From: Chloroflexota bacterium | Lineage (GTDB): Bacteria; Chloroflexota; Anaerolineae; J102 | Reading direction: 5' to 3' | Length of the DNA stretch: 64,000 bases | Assembly (NCBI GenBank): GCA_029782215.1 | Contig: JAKOVD010000144.1 | Coordinates: forward strand, 186,001 to 250,000 | Part shown: one piece after another, positions 8,513 to 17,227 of the stretch | Layout of the letters: every line of letters starts with the position of its first letter | How positions within the stretch are numbered: position 1 is the stretch's first letter | Position numbers and translations under genes: made by a program | The notes under the pieces: model-generated | What the model saw: only the letters and a program-made list of their open reading frames with translations | Told to the model about the DNA's origin: nothing | Databases searched by the model: none

Positions 8513-10270
8513 GTGACCCGGCACGCGACTGCCTGGTGTCTCGTCCTGCTCCTGACCGCAGGGGCAGGTTTCGTGTGGTGGTGGCTGCTGCCGCCCTGGG
8601 CGGCCCCGGATGAGCCGGGACACTACCTGGTGGCGCGCCTCCTGGCTGAGTCGAAGCGCGGGACCCCTGCGATGGAGGCGCAAGGCCCGATCGAAGCCAG
8701 CGTCATTGCTTCGCTGGCAAGCCATGACTGGTGGGGCTACAACCATCGCTCCCAACCTGCGAACCTTCCGGAGCGCTTTGCCGGTGATCCGGTTCTGGCC
8801 GCCAGCGGTGATCAGACGGGCGAGCCCCGGCTCTTCTACGTCATACCTGCCTGGTGGCTGCGCCAACGGGGCGCCGGCTTGACCTCTGATCTGGCAGCGG
8901 ACCTGCGCCGGCTGCGGCTGGGAACGCTGGCGCTACACCTCCTGGCGACGCTGGCGGCGCTTGTATTCAGCCGCATCGTCTGGCCCGACCGTCCGGACCG
9001 GGCCCTGGCGCTCGGCCTGCTGGTGGGTCTCTTGCCTATGGCCGGTTTTGTGGGGGTGAGTTTCAACAACAATACCCTGGCGGTCTTCTGGGGCGTGCTG
9101 GCGTTCGGCCTGCTCGCCGTCGCCTGGCTGAAGCGGCGCGCCTGGCTATGGGTGGCGGCAGGGGTTTGCACCGCCGTTGCTCCTCTGCTCGTCGACCCGG
9201 GTCTGCTCTATCTGTGGTTAGTGGCGTTGGTTATGCTGGCAGCCCGTGTACTCAGGCGGTGGCCACGCTCATGGCCCCTGTTTCTTGTCGCCGTGCTGGC
9301 CCTGGCGGCGCCGTTCGCGCCCAATCCGGGGTGGGCGGCGGGTTGGAGGCAGCCGGCGCCCGGTGGGTCGACGCGCGCCAACGGAGGATTGGCGTTGGCA
9401 CCCCTGGAGGGCGCGCCGGTTGAGATCGCGCAGACGATCGGGGGCAAGGAGACCCTCGCTGTGCGCAGCGCCTGGCTGCAACTGGAGGCGGACCTCTCGT
9501 CCAGCACCGGTTCCACGGTCGATCTGACGCTCGCCGATGACGTGCATGCTCTGCACCTGCGCTGCCAACCAGGTTCGAGGTGCAGTGGTCGGTTCGTGCC
9601 CGCGGCGGTAGCGACAACGCTGCGGGTGACGGCCGCGACAAGGGATGGCCCGGCGGCCCTGGCCATCCACCTGTGGGACGAGGGCGGCCGCGACCTCCTG
9701 TTCAACGGTGACGGGCGCCTGCCCGAGCTGGTGGGCAGACCCCTGTTCGAGTTTCTCGAACGCGCCCTGCCCGTGCCCGCAGGGTATTTCAGCCGCGCCG
9801 TATCACCTGCGGCCTGGAATCTGCCCTCTCAGTTTCGGTACGCTCTCTTCGCCGCCTTCACCTGGGCCAGTTTCTGGGGCTACTTTGGCTGGTTAAGCCG
9901 TCCCCTCCCCGCACCGGTCTACCTGCTCCTGGCCGCGGCGACCCTGGCAGCCCTCGGGGGGCTGATCGGACTGCTGCCGGAAGTGGGGCGGCGCTGGCGC
10001 CGCGGTCGCTCGACTTCCGAGGACCAGGTGCTGCTCCTGTCCCTCTTAGCGGTGTTTTGCATCCTGATGCAGACCTGGGCGCCCATGGTGGGCCAGGCCT
10101 GGCAGCCGCAGGGCCGTTACTTTCTGGCCGCGCTTCTGCCGGTGGCGATCCTTCTGATGCTTGGATGGGGAGCCTATGTTCCCACAAGGTGGCAGCGCTA
10201 TGCTTCGGCTACCCTTGCCGCAGCACTTGTGCTTTTGAATCTAGCTTCCTGGTGGGTTATCCTCCCCTAG
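8513..10270 (+). CDS. Second GT-C/DUF2142-type membrane protein
   Basis: 585 aa, GTG start. The first TM is followed by PPWAAPDEPGHYLVARLLAE, the Pro-Asp-Glu-Pro-x-His loop found in DUF2142 and related GT-C membrane proteins. Several hydrophobic helices, then an extracytoplasmic stretch at about residues 265-430 with beta-sheet character, and a final group of helices. It differs from the gene at 4861 in having its soluble part in the middle rather than at the end. It lies 63 bp after the chain-length gene and is followed closely by the phosphodiesterase-like pair. Function in glycan assembly is inferred from neighbours. Confidence 0.7.
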   Translation: MTRHATAWCLVLLLTAGAGFVWWWLLPPWAAPDEPGHYLVARLLAESKRGTPAMEAQGPIEASVIASLASHDWWGYNHRSQPANLPERFAGDPVLAASGDQTGEPRLFYVIPAWWLRQRGAGLTSDLAADLRRLRLGTLALHLLATLAALVFSRIVWPDRPDRALALGLLVGLLPMAGFVGVSFNNNTLAVFWGVLAFGLLAVAWLKRRAWLWVAAGVCTAVAPLLVDPGLLYLWLVALVMLAARVLRRWPRSWPLFLVAVLALAAPFAPNPGWAAGWRQPAPGGSTRANGGLALAPLEGAPVEIAQTIGGKETLAVRSAWLQLEADLSSSTGSTVDLTLADDVHALHLRCQPGSRCSGRFVPAAVATTLRVTAATRDGPAALAIHLWDEGGRDLLFNGDGRLPELVGRPLFEFLERALPVPAGYFSRAVSPAAWNLPSQFRYALFAAFTWASFWGYFGWLSRPLPAPVYLLLAAATLAALGGLIGLLPEVGRRWRRGRSTSEDQVLLLSLLAVFCILMQTWAPMVGQAWQPQGRYFLAALLPVAILLMLGWGAYVPTRWQRYASATLAAALVLLNLASWWVILP

Positions 10271-10343
10271 TTGCGGGTTGTTGTCATCCTCACGCCGTTT
10301 GGACGCCGGCATGGCGCCCTGCCACCGATCCCGGTTTCTGCCA

Positions 10344-11978
10344 ATGCCCATTCATGACCCTGCCGCACGGCTGCTCATCATCGGTCTTGATGGTGGTGCA
10401 TGGGATATTTTTGGTCCCCTGTGTGACCTGGGGGAGATGCCGAACCTGGCGCGCCTGCGCAGCCAGGGCGCCTGGTCACCTCTGTGGTCCACACAGCCGC
10501 CCGCAACCGCGCCAGCCTGGGCCAGCTTTCTGACCGGCGCCAACCCGGGCCAGCATGGCATCCTGCAAGCCCTGTCCAAGCCCGCTGTGCCCGCGGCTTC
10601 ATTACGGGGCGAGGGTGTGCCTGTCAACGCCTCGAACCTTCGCCTTCCTACGCTCTGGGACTATTTCAATGCCGCGGGCAAGAGGGTGGGGACCGTCAAT
10701 CTGCCCCTAAGCTATCCGCTGCGTCCCCTGGATGGTTTTGCCATCAGCGGCATGATGACCCCGACGGCAGCCACTGATTGGACCTACCCGCCGCAGCTTG
10801 CTGCCACGCTCGACGGCTACATCATCGACGTCGACTACGGCAGGCCCGGTCAGGAGCTGACGCCTTCGCTTCTGCCTTCACCCGCAGTGATGCTCACGGA
10901 TATCGCCCACATGACCGAGAGGCGGGGATTCCATACGCTGCGCCTGATGCAGGAGGGTAATTGGAGTGTGGTGATGGTGGCATTCACGGGCACCGACCGC
11001 ATCTTCCACCACTTCTGGCCCTATTTGCAGACCAAGGAGGCCGACTCGCCAGGCCTGGAGGTGGCGATTTCCGAGCAGCTCGGCAACTACTTCCACCTGC
11101 TCGACAACATCCTCGGCAGCCTGGCACGCTCGGCCGGCAGGGATGCCAATGTCGTTTTCGTCTCCGATCATGGCTTTGGCCCTGCAGCTCACCACTGGAC
11201 GCATCTGAATAACTGGCTGTTGGAGATCGACCTCCTGCACCTGCACACAGTGAGCTCGGGCGGCTGGCTGCAGCGGGTCAGACGCCACACCCCCTGGCTG
11301 CGCGACGTGGCCAAGCGCATCCTTCCCCCCGAGGCGCGGGCCGTCGTCCAGGAACGCGGCCACCTGGCCGACGCCATCGACTGGGTTGACACCCAGGCCT
11401 GGGCAGAACCCCTCTATAACAACGTTGGCGGCATCTATCTGCATCGCGCCGACCGCTACGCCGAAGGCACGGTGAGCCCTGCTGCGGCTGACCGTCTCTG
11501 CCAGTACTTGATCGACCAGGCGCAGCATCTGCGGATCCCCGGCACAAACCGTCCGCTGGTGACAGATATCCGGCGGCGTGATGAAGTCTACAGCGGCTCC
11601 CGGATGGCATCTTTCCCCGATCTCATCGTTACCCTTGACCCTGACTACGCCGTGACGTCCACGCTGGGCAGCACCCTGATGACGCCGGAGTCCAGGCCCC
11701 TAAGATCCGGCGATCATCGCCCCGAAGGGATGTTCCTGGCCTGCGGCCCCAATGTGCGACCTGGTTTCCTGCCTGGTACACCGCGGCTGATCGATATGGC
11801 GCCAACGCTTCTGCATATGGTCGGTCTGCCCACGCCGGATGAGATGGATGGCCACGTGATCTCCTCAGCCTTCACGGAGGGCTTTCTGGTCCTGCATCCG
11901 CCGCGCCGCGGGCCGGCGCTGCCGCCGCCGGCGGAGACCGCCGTGACCGATCGTCAGGGCAGTTTCGGGAACGCGTAG
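10344..11978 (+). CDS. Alkaline-phosphatase-superfamily enzyme (type I phosphodiesterase-like)
   Basis: 544 aa. It opens with LLIIGLDGGAWDIF, the first metal-binding Asp of the nucleotide pyrophosphatase/phosphodiesterase family. ATAPAWASFLTGANPGQHGI then contains the presumed Thr nucleophile, and later metal ligands appear in GTDRIFHHFWP and VSDHGFGPAAHH. No signal peptide or TM is evident, so it looks cytoplasmic. Such enzymes occur in glycan clusters of Chloroflexota and could act as phospho- or sulfo-hydrolases or transferases; the substrate is unknown. The ATG at 10344 was preferred; an in-frame TTG at 10278 exists but adds an atypical extension. It is followed 10 bp later by a paralogue. 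Confidence 0.78.
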   Translation: MPIHDPAARLLIIGLDGGAWDIFGPLCDLGEMPNLARLRSQGAWSPLWSTQPPATAPAWASFLTGANPGQHGILQALSKPAVPAASLRGEGVPVNASNLRLPTLWDYFNAAGKRVGTVNLPLSYPLRPLDGFAISGMMTPTAATDWTYPPQLAATLDGYIIDVDYGRPGQELTPSLLPSPAVMLTDIAHMTERRGFHTLRLMQEGNWSVVMVAFTGTDRIFHHFWPYLQTKEADSPGLEVAISEQLGNYFHLLDNILGSLARSAGRDANVVFVSDHGFGPAAHHWTHLNNWLLEIDLLHLHTVSSGGWLQRVRRHTPWLRDVAKRILPPEARAVVQERGHLADAIDWVDTQAWAEPLYNNVGGIYLHRADRYAEGTVSPAAADRLCQYLIDQAQHLRIPGTNRPLVTDIRRRDEVYSGSRMASFPDLIVTLDPDYAVTSTLGSTLMTPESRPLRSGDHRPEGMFLACGPNVRPGFLPGTPRLIDMAPTLLHMVGLPTPDEMDGHVISSAFTEGFLVLHPPRRGPALPPPAETAVTDRQGSFGNA

Positions 11979-11988
11979 TCTCCGCACC

Positions 11989-13614
11989 ATGCCCCTGCAA
12001 CTTCTCGTCTTGGGCCTGGATGGGGCCGACTGGGCTATCCTGCATCCCTGGCTGGACGCCGGACTCTTGCCTAATTTGGCGGGCCTGAAAGAGAGGGGCG
12101 TCTGGGGACCGCTGCGGTCCACCATCCGGCCGGAGTCCTCCATTGCCTGGGTCACATTTGCCACAGGCGTCAATGCCGGACGGCACGGCATCTACGGCTT
12201 CAGCGGCCAGCAGCCCCACGACTACGAGACCCACCTCAACCTCTCTCCAGCGATTCGCTGGCCGGCGTTCTGGCAAGAGGCGGCGGCCCAAGGCAAGCGG
12301 ATGGCGGTCATGAACGTACCCATGACCTACCCGCCGGTCCCGATCCCAGGGGGGGCAGTGATCAGCGGCATGCTGGCCCCGGGTCTGCACAGTGAGTTCA
12401 CCTCACCAGCGGCGCTGCGCAAGCAGCTTCTGGCAGCGGTGCCGCGCTACACCCTGAGCGTCGAGCGGTCGGGACTGGGGTTGGGCAAGTTCATCCAGGA
12501 AACGACGCGGGCGATCAGGGCGCGCGGCGAGGCCGCCGCCTGGCTGCTGGCACGAGAACCCCGGGACGCTGCGATCGTGGTCTTCACCGATACCGACCGC
12601 CTCCAGCACTACGCCCTGCATCTGCTGACGCCCCGGCACCCAAGCTATGATCCGGCCGTGGCCGCGGCGCTGCTGCCTGAACTGATGGCAGCCTACCAGG
12701 CCATCGACGAGCAGGTGGGCCGCCTCCTGGCGATCGCGGGGAGTGAGGCCAACGTGGTGGTGTTGAGCGACCACGGGTTTGCACCCTGTTCACGGTCCCT
12801 GTACCTCAACAACTGGCTTGAGCAGCAGGGTCTGCTGCGGCGCACGACGGTAGAGCAGCGGTCCAGTCTTTGGCAGAGCTTACGGTCGAATGCATCCCTC
12901 CGGCGTGTGAAGCGGGCCCTGCCCGTCGTCCGCCATTGGCGCCGCCCACCGCCGCCACGCGGTCACCTGAGCAACATCGACTGGGCGCAGACTGCAGTTG
13001 TGTTCAGCGCCGCAGGCGGATTGCGCTTCAATATCCGGGGCCGAGAACCGGAGGGCGTGCTCAGCCCTGATGAGGCGGACCGGACGGCCGCGGATCTGAG
13101 CGCCTCCCTCCTCAGCCTGGTCGATCCCGAGACCGGATGGCGGCCTGTGCAAGCTGTCTATCGCCGCGAGGCTCTCTATCAGGGGCCGTTTGTCGACCTG
13201 GCCCCTGATCTAGTCGTCGAGCTGGTGCGCGATGATCCGGAGCCGGGGCGCAATACTGCCATTGCTTTTGATTTTGCACCTCCATCCTCTGCGAACGGCT
13301 TTGTGGACAGCGGCGATCTGACCGGAAATCACGCCCTTGACGGCATCCTCATCGCCGCCGGACCCGAGATGGCATCGCAGAGAATCGAGAAGGCTCGCTT
13401 GATCGACCTGGCGCCCACGCTGCTGCATGCCCTCGGCCTGGCGGTTCCGCGCGACCTTGAGGGGGACGTGCTGCCCCTTTGGAGCCAACCGCGGCCGGTT
13501 GTTTGGAGCGATGCCGGTTCGGGACAGCTGGTGGGGGCGGCGGGCACAGCCACTCTTGCGCCCGAGGATCAAGCGACAGTGGAAGAGCATTTGGCAGCGC
13601 TGGGGTATCTGTGA
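11989..13614 (+). CDS. Alkaline-phosphatase-superfamily enzyme, tandem paralogue
   Basis: 541 aa, same overall plan as the gene just upstream: LLVLGLDGADWAILHP at the N-terminus, RPESSIAWVTFATGVNAGRHGI with a Ser rather than Thr at the probable nucleophile position, TDTDRLQHYALH, and VLSDHGFAPCSRS for the second metal site. The Thr/Ser difference between the two neighbours suggests different substrates. No export signal. The start ATG is 10 bp after the previous stop, so translation is probably coupled. The C-terminal segment ATVEEHLAALGYL is typical of the family. Confidence 0.78.
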   Translation: MPLQLLVLGLDGADWAILHPWLDAGLLPNLAGLKERGVWGPLRSTIRPESSIAWVTFATGVNAGRHGIYGFSGQQPHDYETHLNLSPAIRWPAFWQEAAAQGKRMAVMNVPMTYPPVPIPGGAVISGMLAPGLHSEFTSPAALRKQLLAAVPRYTLSVERSGLGLGKFIQETTRAIRARGEAAAWLLAREPRDAAIVVFTDTDRLQHYALHLLTPRHPSYDPAVAAALLPELMAAYQAIDEQVGRLLAIAGSEANVVVLSDHGFAPCSRSLYLNNWLEQQGLLRRTTVEQRSSLWQSLRSNASLRRVKRALPVVRHWRRPPPPRGHLSNIDWAQTAVVFSAAGGLRFNIRGREPEGVLSPDEADRTAADLSASLLSLVDPETGWRPVQAVYRREALYQGPFVDLAPDLVVELVRDDPEPGRNTAIAFDFAPPSSANGFVDSGDLTGNHALDGILIAAGPEMASQRIEKARLIDLAPTLLHALGLAVPRDLEGDVLPLWSQPRPVVWSDAGSGQLVGAAGTATLAPEDQATVEEHLAALGYL

Positions 13615-13629
13615 GCTGAGAACTTGTCC

Positions 13630-14853
13630 ATGGCCTTACGTCTGCTTTTTCTTCTCCCGACTTCACCGCTGCCGATCGTCAGCGGCGGGCACCAGCGCAT
13701 CTACCAGGTGATGCGCCGGCTGGCCGCCAGGCACGAGATCACCGTGCTGAGTTTCTGGCGGACGCCGGAAGCACGCGCGGGACTGGATCAGCTTGCCGCA
13801 GAGCTGGATGTTCATCTTGTGCCGGTGCCGTTCACGCGCTTGCGTCAGAACCGGCGCCTGCCGTCGACGCTTGCCCGGTTTGCAGGCGCCCTATGGCACG
13901 GCTTGCCGCTTGACGTGCCGATCTGGGACCAGCCTCCCATGCACGCAGCCCTGCAGCAGGTGTTGGCAGCGCACCCGATCGACCTGATCCAGGTTGAGTA
14001 TCCCTATCTGACAGGCTATGCCCTGGCGCATCCGGAGATCCCCAGCCTCTTGATGGCCTATGAGGTCTTCGGCACCTTCCTGACGCAGATCAGTGATCTG
14101 GCCGAAGGCAGCTGGGCGCGCATCCGCGCGCGGCGCAGGGCGGCCGCCTGGGAAGCGTACGAACGCACCATCTATGCAAAGGTCAACGGCGTGGGCGCGA
14201 TGTCGGATTTCGATGCAGCCCTCATCCACGCCAGCGCGCCTGAAGCGCGCACCTTCGTCTTGCCCAACGGCGTTGATACGACTCTCTGCACGCCTGCGGC
14301 GATTCGCGAGACCGCCCAACACCTCATCTTCGTCGGTTCACCCAACCGCGGCCCGAACGTAGATGCTGCCTGCTGGTTCCTCGACCAGGTCTGGCCCGCC
14401 TTATACGAGAAGCGCAAGGACCTGCGGCTCACCCTGGTCAACCTCGACAGCCCGCAGGTTCGTATGCGCCTGCAGCCCGGCGTGGAGGTCACGGGGCGGG
14501 TGCCCGATCTCACGCCTCTCTACCGCAGCGCGGACATTGCCATCGTGCCTTTGCTGGCCGGAACCGGCACCCGTATCAAGATCCTGGAGGCTTTTGCCTA
14601 CGGCCTGCCTGTGATCAGCACGCGGGTCGGCTACGAGGGAATTGCCGTGAATGTCGGAGAGCACTTGCTGCGCGCCGAATCGCCCGCCGAATTTCACAGC
14701 GCCATCCTGTCGCTCCTGGATAACAGGGCCGCGCGCGCCCGGCTCGCCGCCAATGGCAGGCAGCTTGTCGTGCAGCAATATGACTGGGAGGTCATCGCCT
14801 CCGCCCACGAAGCCGTCTATGAGATGCTGATAGCCGGCGCCCGGCGGCATTAG
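13630..14853 (+). CDS. GT4-family glycosyltransferase
   Basis: 407-aa GT-B-fold retaining glycosyltransferase. The N-terminal acceptor domain has LPTSPLPIVSGGHQRIYQV. The C-terminal donor domain shows LIFVGSPNRGPNVDA and GTGTRIKILEAFAYGLPVIS, the EX7E-like signature region. The ATG at 13630 was chosen over a TTG two codons upstream. It lies 15 bp after the preceding phosphodiesterase-like gene and 18 bp before the sulfotransferase, consistent with one operon. The donor sugar cannot be inferred. Confidence 0.85.
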   Translation: MALRLLFLLPTSPLPIVSGGHQRIYQVMRRLAARHEITVLSFWRTPEARAGLDQLAAELDVHLVPVPFTRLRQNRRLPSTLARFAGALWHGLPLDVPIWDQPPMHAALQQVLAAHPIDLIQVEYPYLTGYALAHPEIPSLLMAYEVFGTFLTQISDLAEGSWARIRARRRAAAWEAYERTIYAKVNGVGAMSDFDAALIHASAPEARTFVLPNGVDTTLCTPAAIRETAQHLIFVGSPNRGPNVDAACWFLDQVWPALYEKRKDLRLTLVNLDSPQVRMRLQPGVEVTGRVPDLTPLYRSADIAIVPLLAGTGTRIKILEAFAYGLPVISTRVGYEGIAVNVGEHLLRAESPAEFHSAILSLLDNRAARARLAANGRQLVVQQYDWEVIASAHEAVYEMLIAGARRH

Positions 14854-14871
14854 GTGCAGGCGTCCACGGGC

Positions 14872-15834
14872 ATGAGCGTTCCCGACAATCTGGCCAGCAA
14901 GGCGCCTGTCTTCATTGTGGGCTGCCCGCGTTCGGGCACCACCTTGCTGCAAAGACTCCTGGCGGCGCATTCAGGGGTGGCCATCGCACCCGAAACGCAT
15001 TTCATGCGGCAGTTCTGGCTGCACCGCCAGGGCTTCGGGAACCTGGACGATGACGCGAATTTCCGGCGTCTTCTGGCAGCAGTGACGGCAACGCCGGAAT
15101 TTGCCGATTTGCACATCGACGCCGAGACCTGGACCCAAACGGCCTGGCAAGGCGAACGCAGCTACGGGGCCCTGCTCTGGCTGCTTCTTGAGCAGTACGC
15201 CCGTGCCAACGATGCCAGCTTTGTGGGCGAGAAGACACCCAATCATGTCTTCTTCCTGGCCGACCTGCATGGTCTGTTCCCGGAAGCCCGCTTTGTCCAT
15301 CTGGTACGCGATCCGCGCGCCGTTGTTAACTCGTGGCGGCATTGTCCCTGGACAAGTGGATCGGCATGGCGGGACGCAGTGCGCTGGCGCCGCCATGTCC
15401 GGGCTGCCATGAGCGCCAAAGTTCCCGGCATGATCACGGTGTTCTACGAGAAGTTGGTCCAGCAGCCCGGTCTGTGCCTGCAGAACCTGTGCCGGTTTCT
15501 GGATCTGACCTTCGAGCCAGACATGCTGCTCTACCACCAACGAGCCTCCACCGCCTTCGATATGCAGCGCGAGCCCTGGAAGGCTCGGGCCTTGTCTCCC
15601 ATTGCCAGCGAACTGGCCACAAGCTGGCAGAACGAGCTGTCCCCCGCTGCCATCGCCGCCGTCGAGGCCGTGGCCTGGCGCGAAATGAAGTTCTTTGGCT
15701 ACCATCCGGTGACGTCAAAGTGGCGGCTTCTGTCCCTCTTCCCCTACTTCCGGCTGCGCATGGCCGCGGATCGTGTCCGCCGCGCCGTGATGGCAAGGAC
15801 GCAGCCAACCCCGGCCATCGCCGGTCCGGCATGA
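14872..15834 (+). CDS. PAPS-dependent sulfotransferase
   Basis: 320-aa cytoplasmic sulfotransferase (Sulfotransfer_3/Sulfotransfer_1 type). The 5'-phosphosulfate loop is PVFIVGCPRSGTTLLQRLL at residues 10-28. The 3'-phosphate site is seen as FVHLVRDPRAVVNSW near residue 150. The family transfers sulfate from PAPS to sugars or other hydroxyl acceptors. Its position inside a glycan cluster suggests a sulfated surface polysaccharide. The ATG at 14872 was selected; an in-frame GTG at 14854 directly abuts the previous stop and is also possible. Confidence 0.87.
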   Translation: MSVPDNLASKAPVFIVGCPRSGTTLLQRLLAAHSGVAIAPETHFMRQFWLHRQGFGNLDDDANFRRLLAAVTATPEFADLHIDAETWTQTAWQGERSYGALLWLLLEQYARANDASFVGEKTPNHVFFLADLHGLFPEARFVHLVRDPRAVVNSWRHCPWTSGSAWRDAVRWRRHVRAAMSAKVPGMITVFYEKLVQQPGLCLQNLCRFLDLTFEPDMLLYHQRASTAFDMQREPWKARALSPIASELATSWQNELSPAAIAAVEAVAWREMKFFGYHPVTSKWRLLSLFPYFRLRMAADRVRRAVMARTQPTPAIAGPA

Positions 15835-15868
15835 TGGCATGCAGGCAGCACCCAAGGATTCTGGCGTC

Positions 15869-16459
15869 ATGAACAACATCCAACGGATCTGTGTCTTTTG
15901 CGGCTCCAACCCCGGCACCATCGACGCCTATCGCCAGGCGGCAGGCGACCTGGGACGACTGCTCGTCGCGCAGAGGGTGGCCATCGTCTACGGAGGCGGC
16001 GCTACCGGCATCATGGGTGCGCTGGCCGATGCTGCCCTGACTGCGGGCGGCGAGGTCATCGGCGTTCTGCCCCAGGCGATGAACCGTCCGGGCGTACCCC
16101 ATCCCCGCCTGACGGCGCTCCACGTCGTGGACACGATGCATACCCGCAAGGCGACCATGGCGCGGCTGTCGGATGCCTTCATCGCCCTGCCTGGCGGCGT
16201 GGGAACCTTCGATGAGCTGTTCGAAACCCTGACCTGGAGCCAGTTGGGCTACCAGACAAAACCCATCGGCATCCTCAATGTCCAGGGATACTTCGACCCG
16301 CTCGTGGAGATGATCGAGCATGCCGTCGCTCACGGCTTCGTCAAGCCCCAACACCGCCAGTTGTTTGCCGTGGCCGATGACCCTGCCGTGCTCCTGGCAT
16401 CCCTGCGCAGCTACACGCATCCGGCGGGCTCCAAGTGGACTGAGCTCGACCCCGACTGA
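15869..16459 (+). CDS. LOG-family nucleotide phosphoribohydrolase-like protein
   Basis: 196-aa Rossmann-fold protein of the TIGR00730/LOG family. Features are ICVFCGSNPG at the N-terminus, VYGGGATGIMG, and the diagnostic PGGVGTFDELFE with the catalytic Glu. Family members hydrolyse N6-modified or plain nucleoside 5'-monophosphates to base plus ribose 5-phosphate. Its role here is not tied to glycan synthesis by any sequence evidence. The ATG at 15869 was preferred to an upstream ATG at 15839, because it begins 7 residues before the first beta strand. Confidence 0.85.
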   Translation: MNNIQRICVFCGSNPGTIDAYRQAAGDLGRLLVAQRVAIVYGGGATGIMGALADAALTAGGEVIGVLPQAMNRPGVPHPRLTALHVVDTMHTRKATMARLSDAFIALPGGVGTFDELFETLTWSQLGYQTKPIGILNVQGYFDPLVEMIEHAVAHGFVKPQHRQLFAVADDPAVLLASLRSYTHPAGSKWTELDPD

Positions 16460-16477
16460 GCGGGCAAGGATGTCGCC

Positions 16478-17227
16478 GTGAATCCCCTTTACGCCGCTGC
16501 GGCCGTCGGCGCCGGATTCCTGGCCGGCGTCGTCAACACCCTGGCGGGGAATGGTTCATCCATCACCCTGCCGCTGCTCATCTTTCTGGGTCTGCCACCC
16601 ACGGTTGCCAACGGCACCAACCGCATCGGCGTCCTGGCGCAGTGTACGGTGAGCACGGTGACGTTCCACCGCAAGCGCATGGTGCCGTGGCGGCTTGCCC
16701 TGCCCCTGATCGCCGCCGTGGCCATCGGCGGCGTCCTGGGCGCGGCGATCGCCGTCGACCTGAGCGTCACGAGCATGTACCGTGCTATTGGCGCTATGCT
16801 GGTGTTGAGCTTCTTCCTGGTCTTGCTGCGCCCCGAGCGCTGGCTGCGCGGTCGCGCCGGAGCGGCGCAGCGGGTGCGCCTGCGCGATGGGCTGATCTTC
16901 CTGGCGATCGGCGTCTACGGCGGGTTCATCCAGGCAGGCGTAGGCATCTTTTTGCTCACCGCCCTGGTGCTGGAGATCGGCCTGGATATGGTGCGCGGCA
17001 ATGCGGTGAAATCCATGCTGACCCTTGCCCTGAACGTCACCGCCTTCGTCGTCTTTCTGCGCAACGGGCAGGTCGATTGGGGGCTGGGGCTGCTGGTGGC
17101 AAGCGGGCAGGTCCTGGGCGCCTGGGCGGCAGCGCATGTCGCCATGCAGGAGTGGGCGCAGCAGTGGGTTTACCGCCTGCTGCTGCTCGTGATCCTGGTG
17201 TCGGCTGTGCAGATGTTTCTGCGCTAG
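16478..17227 (+). CDS. TauE/SafE-family membrane permease
   Basis: 249-aa integral membrane protein with about seven to eight hydrophobic helices and the TauE/SafE family hallmarks: GFLAGVVNTLAGNGSSITLP in the first repeat and GVYGGFIQAGVGIFLL in the second. The family exports sulfite or sulfonate-derived organosulfur compounds, although many members are uncharacterised. GTG start, 18 bp after the LOG gene. It is the last gene of the cluster and converges directly on fdhA, with adjacent stop codons. The nearby sulfotransferase makes a sulfur-related role plausible but unproved. Confidence 0.83.
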   Translation: MNPLYAAAAVGAGFLAGVVNTLAGNGSSITLPLLIFLGLPPTVANGTNRIGVLAQCTVSTVTFHRKRMVPWRLALPLIAAVAIGGVLGAAIAVDLSVTSMYRAIGAMLVLSFFLVLLRPERWLRGRAGAAQRVRLRDGLIFLAIGVYGGFIQAGVGIFLLTALVLEIGLDMVRGNAVKSMLTLALNVTAFVVFLRNGQVDWGLGLLVASGQVLGAWAAAHVAMQEWAQQWVYRLLLLVILVSAVQMFLR

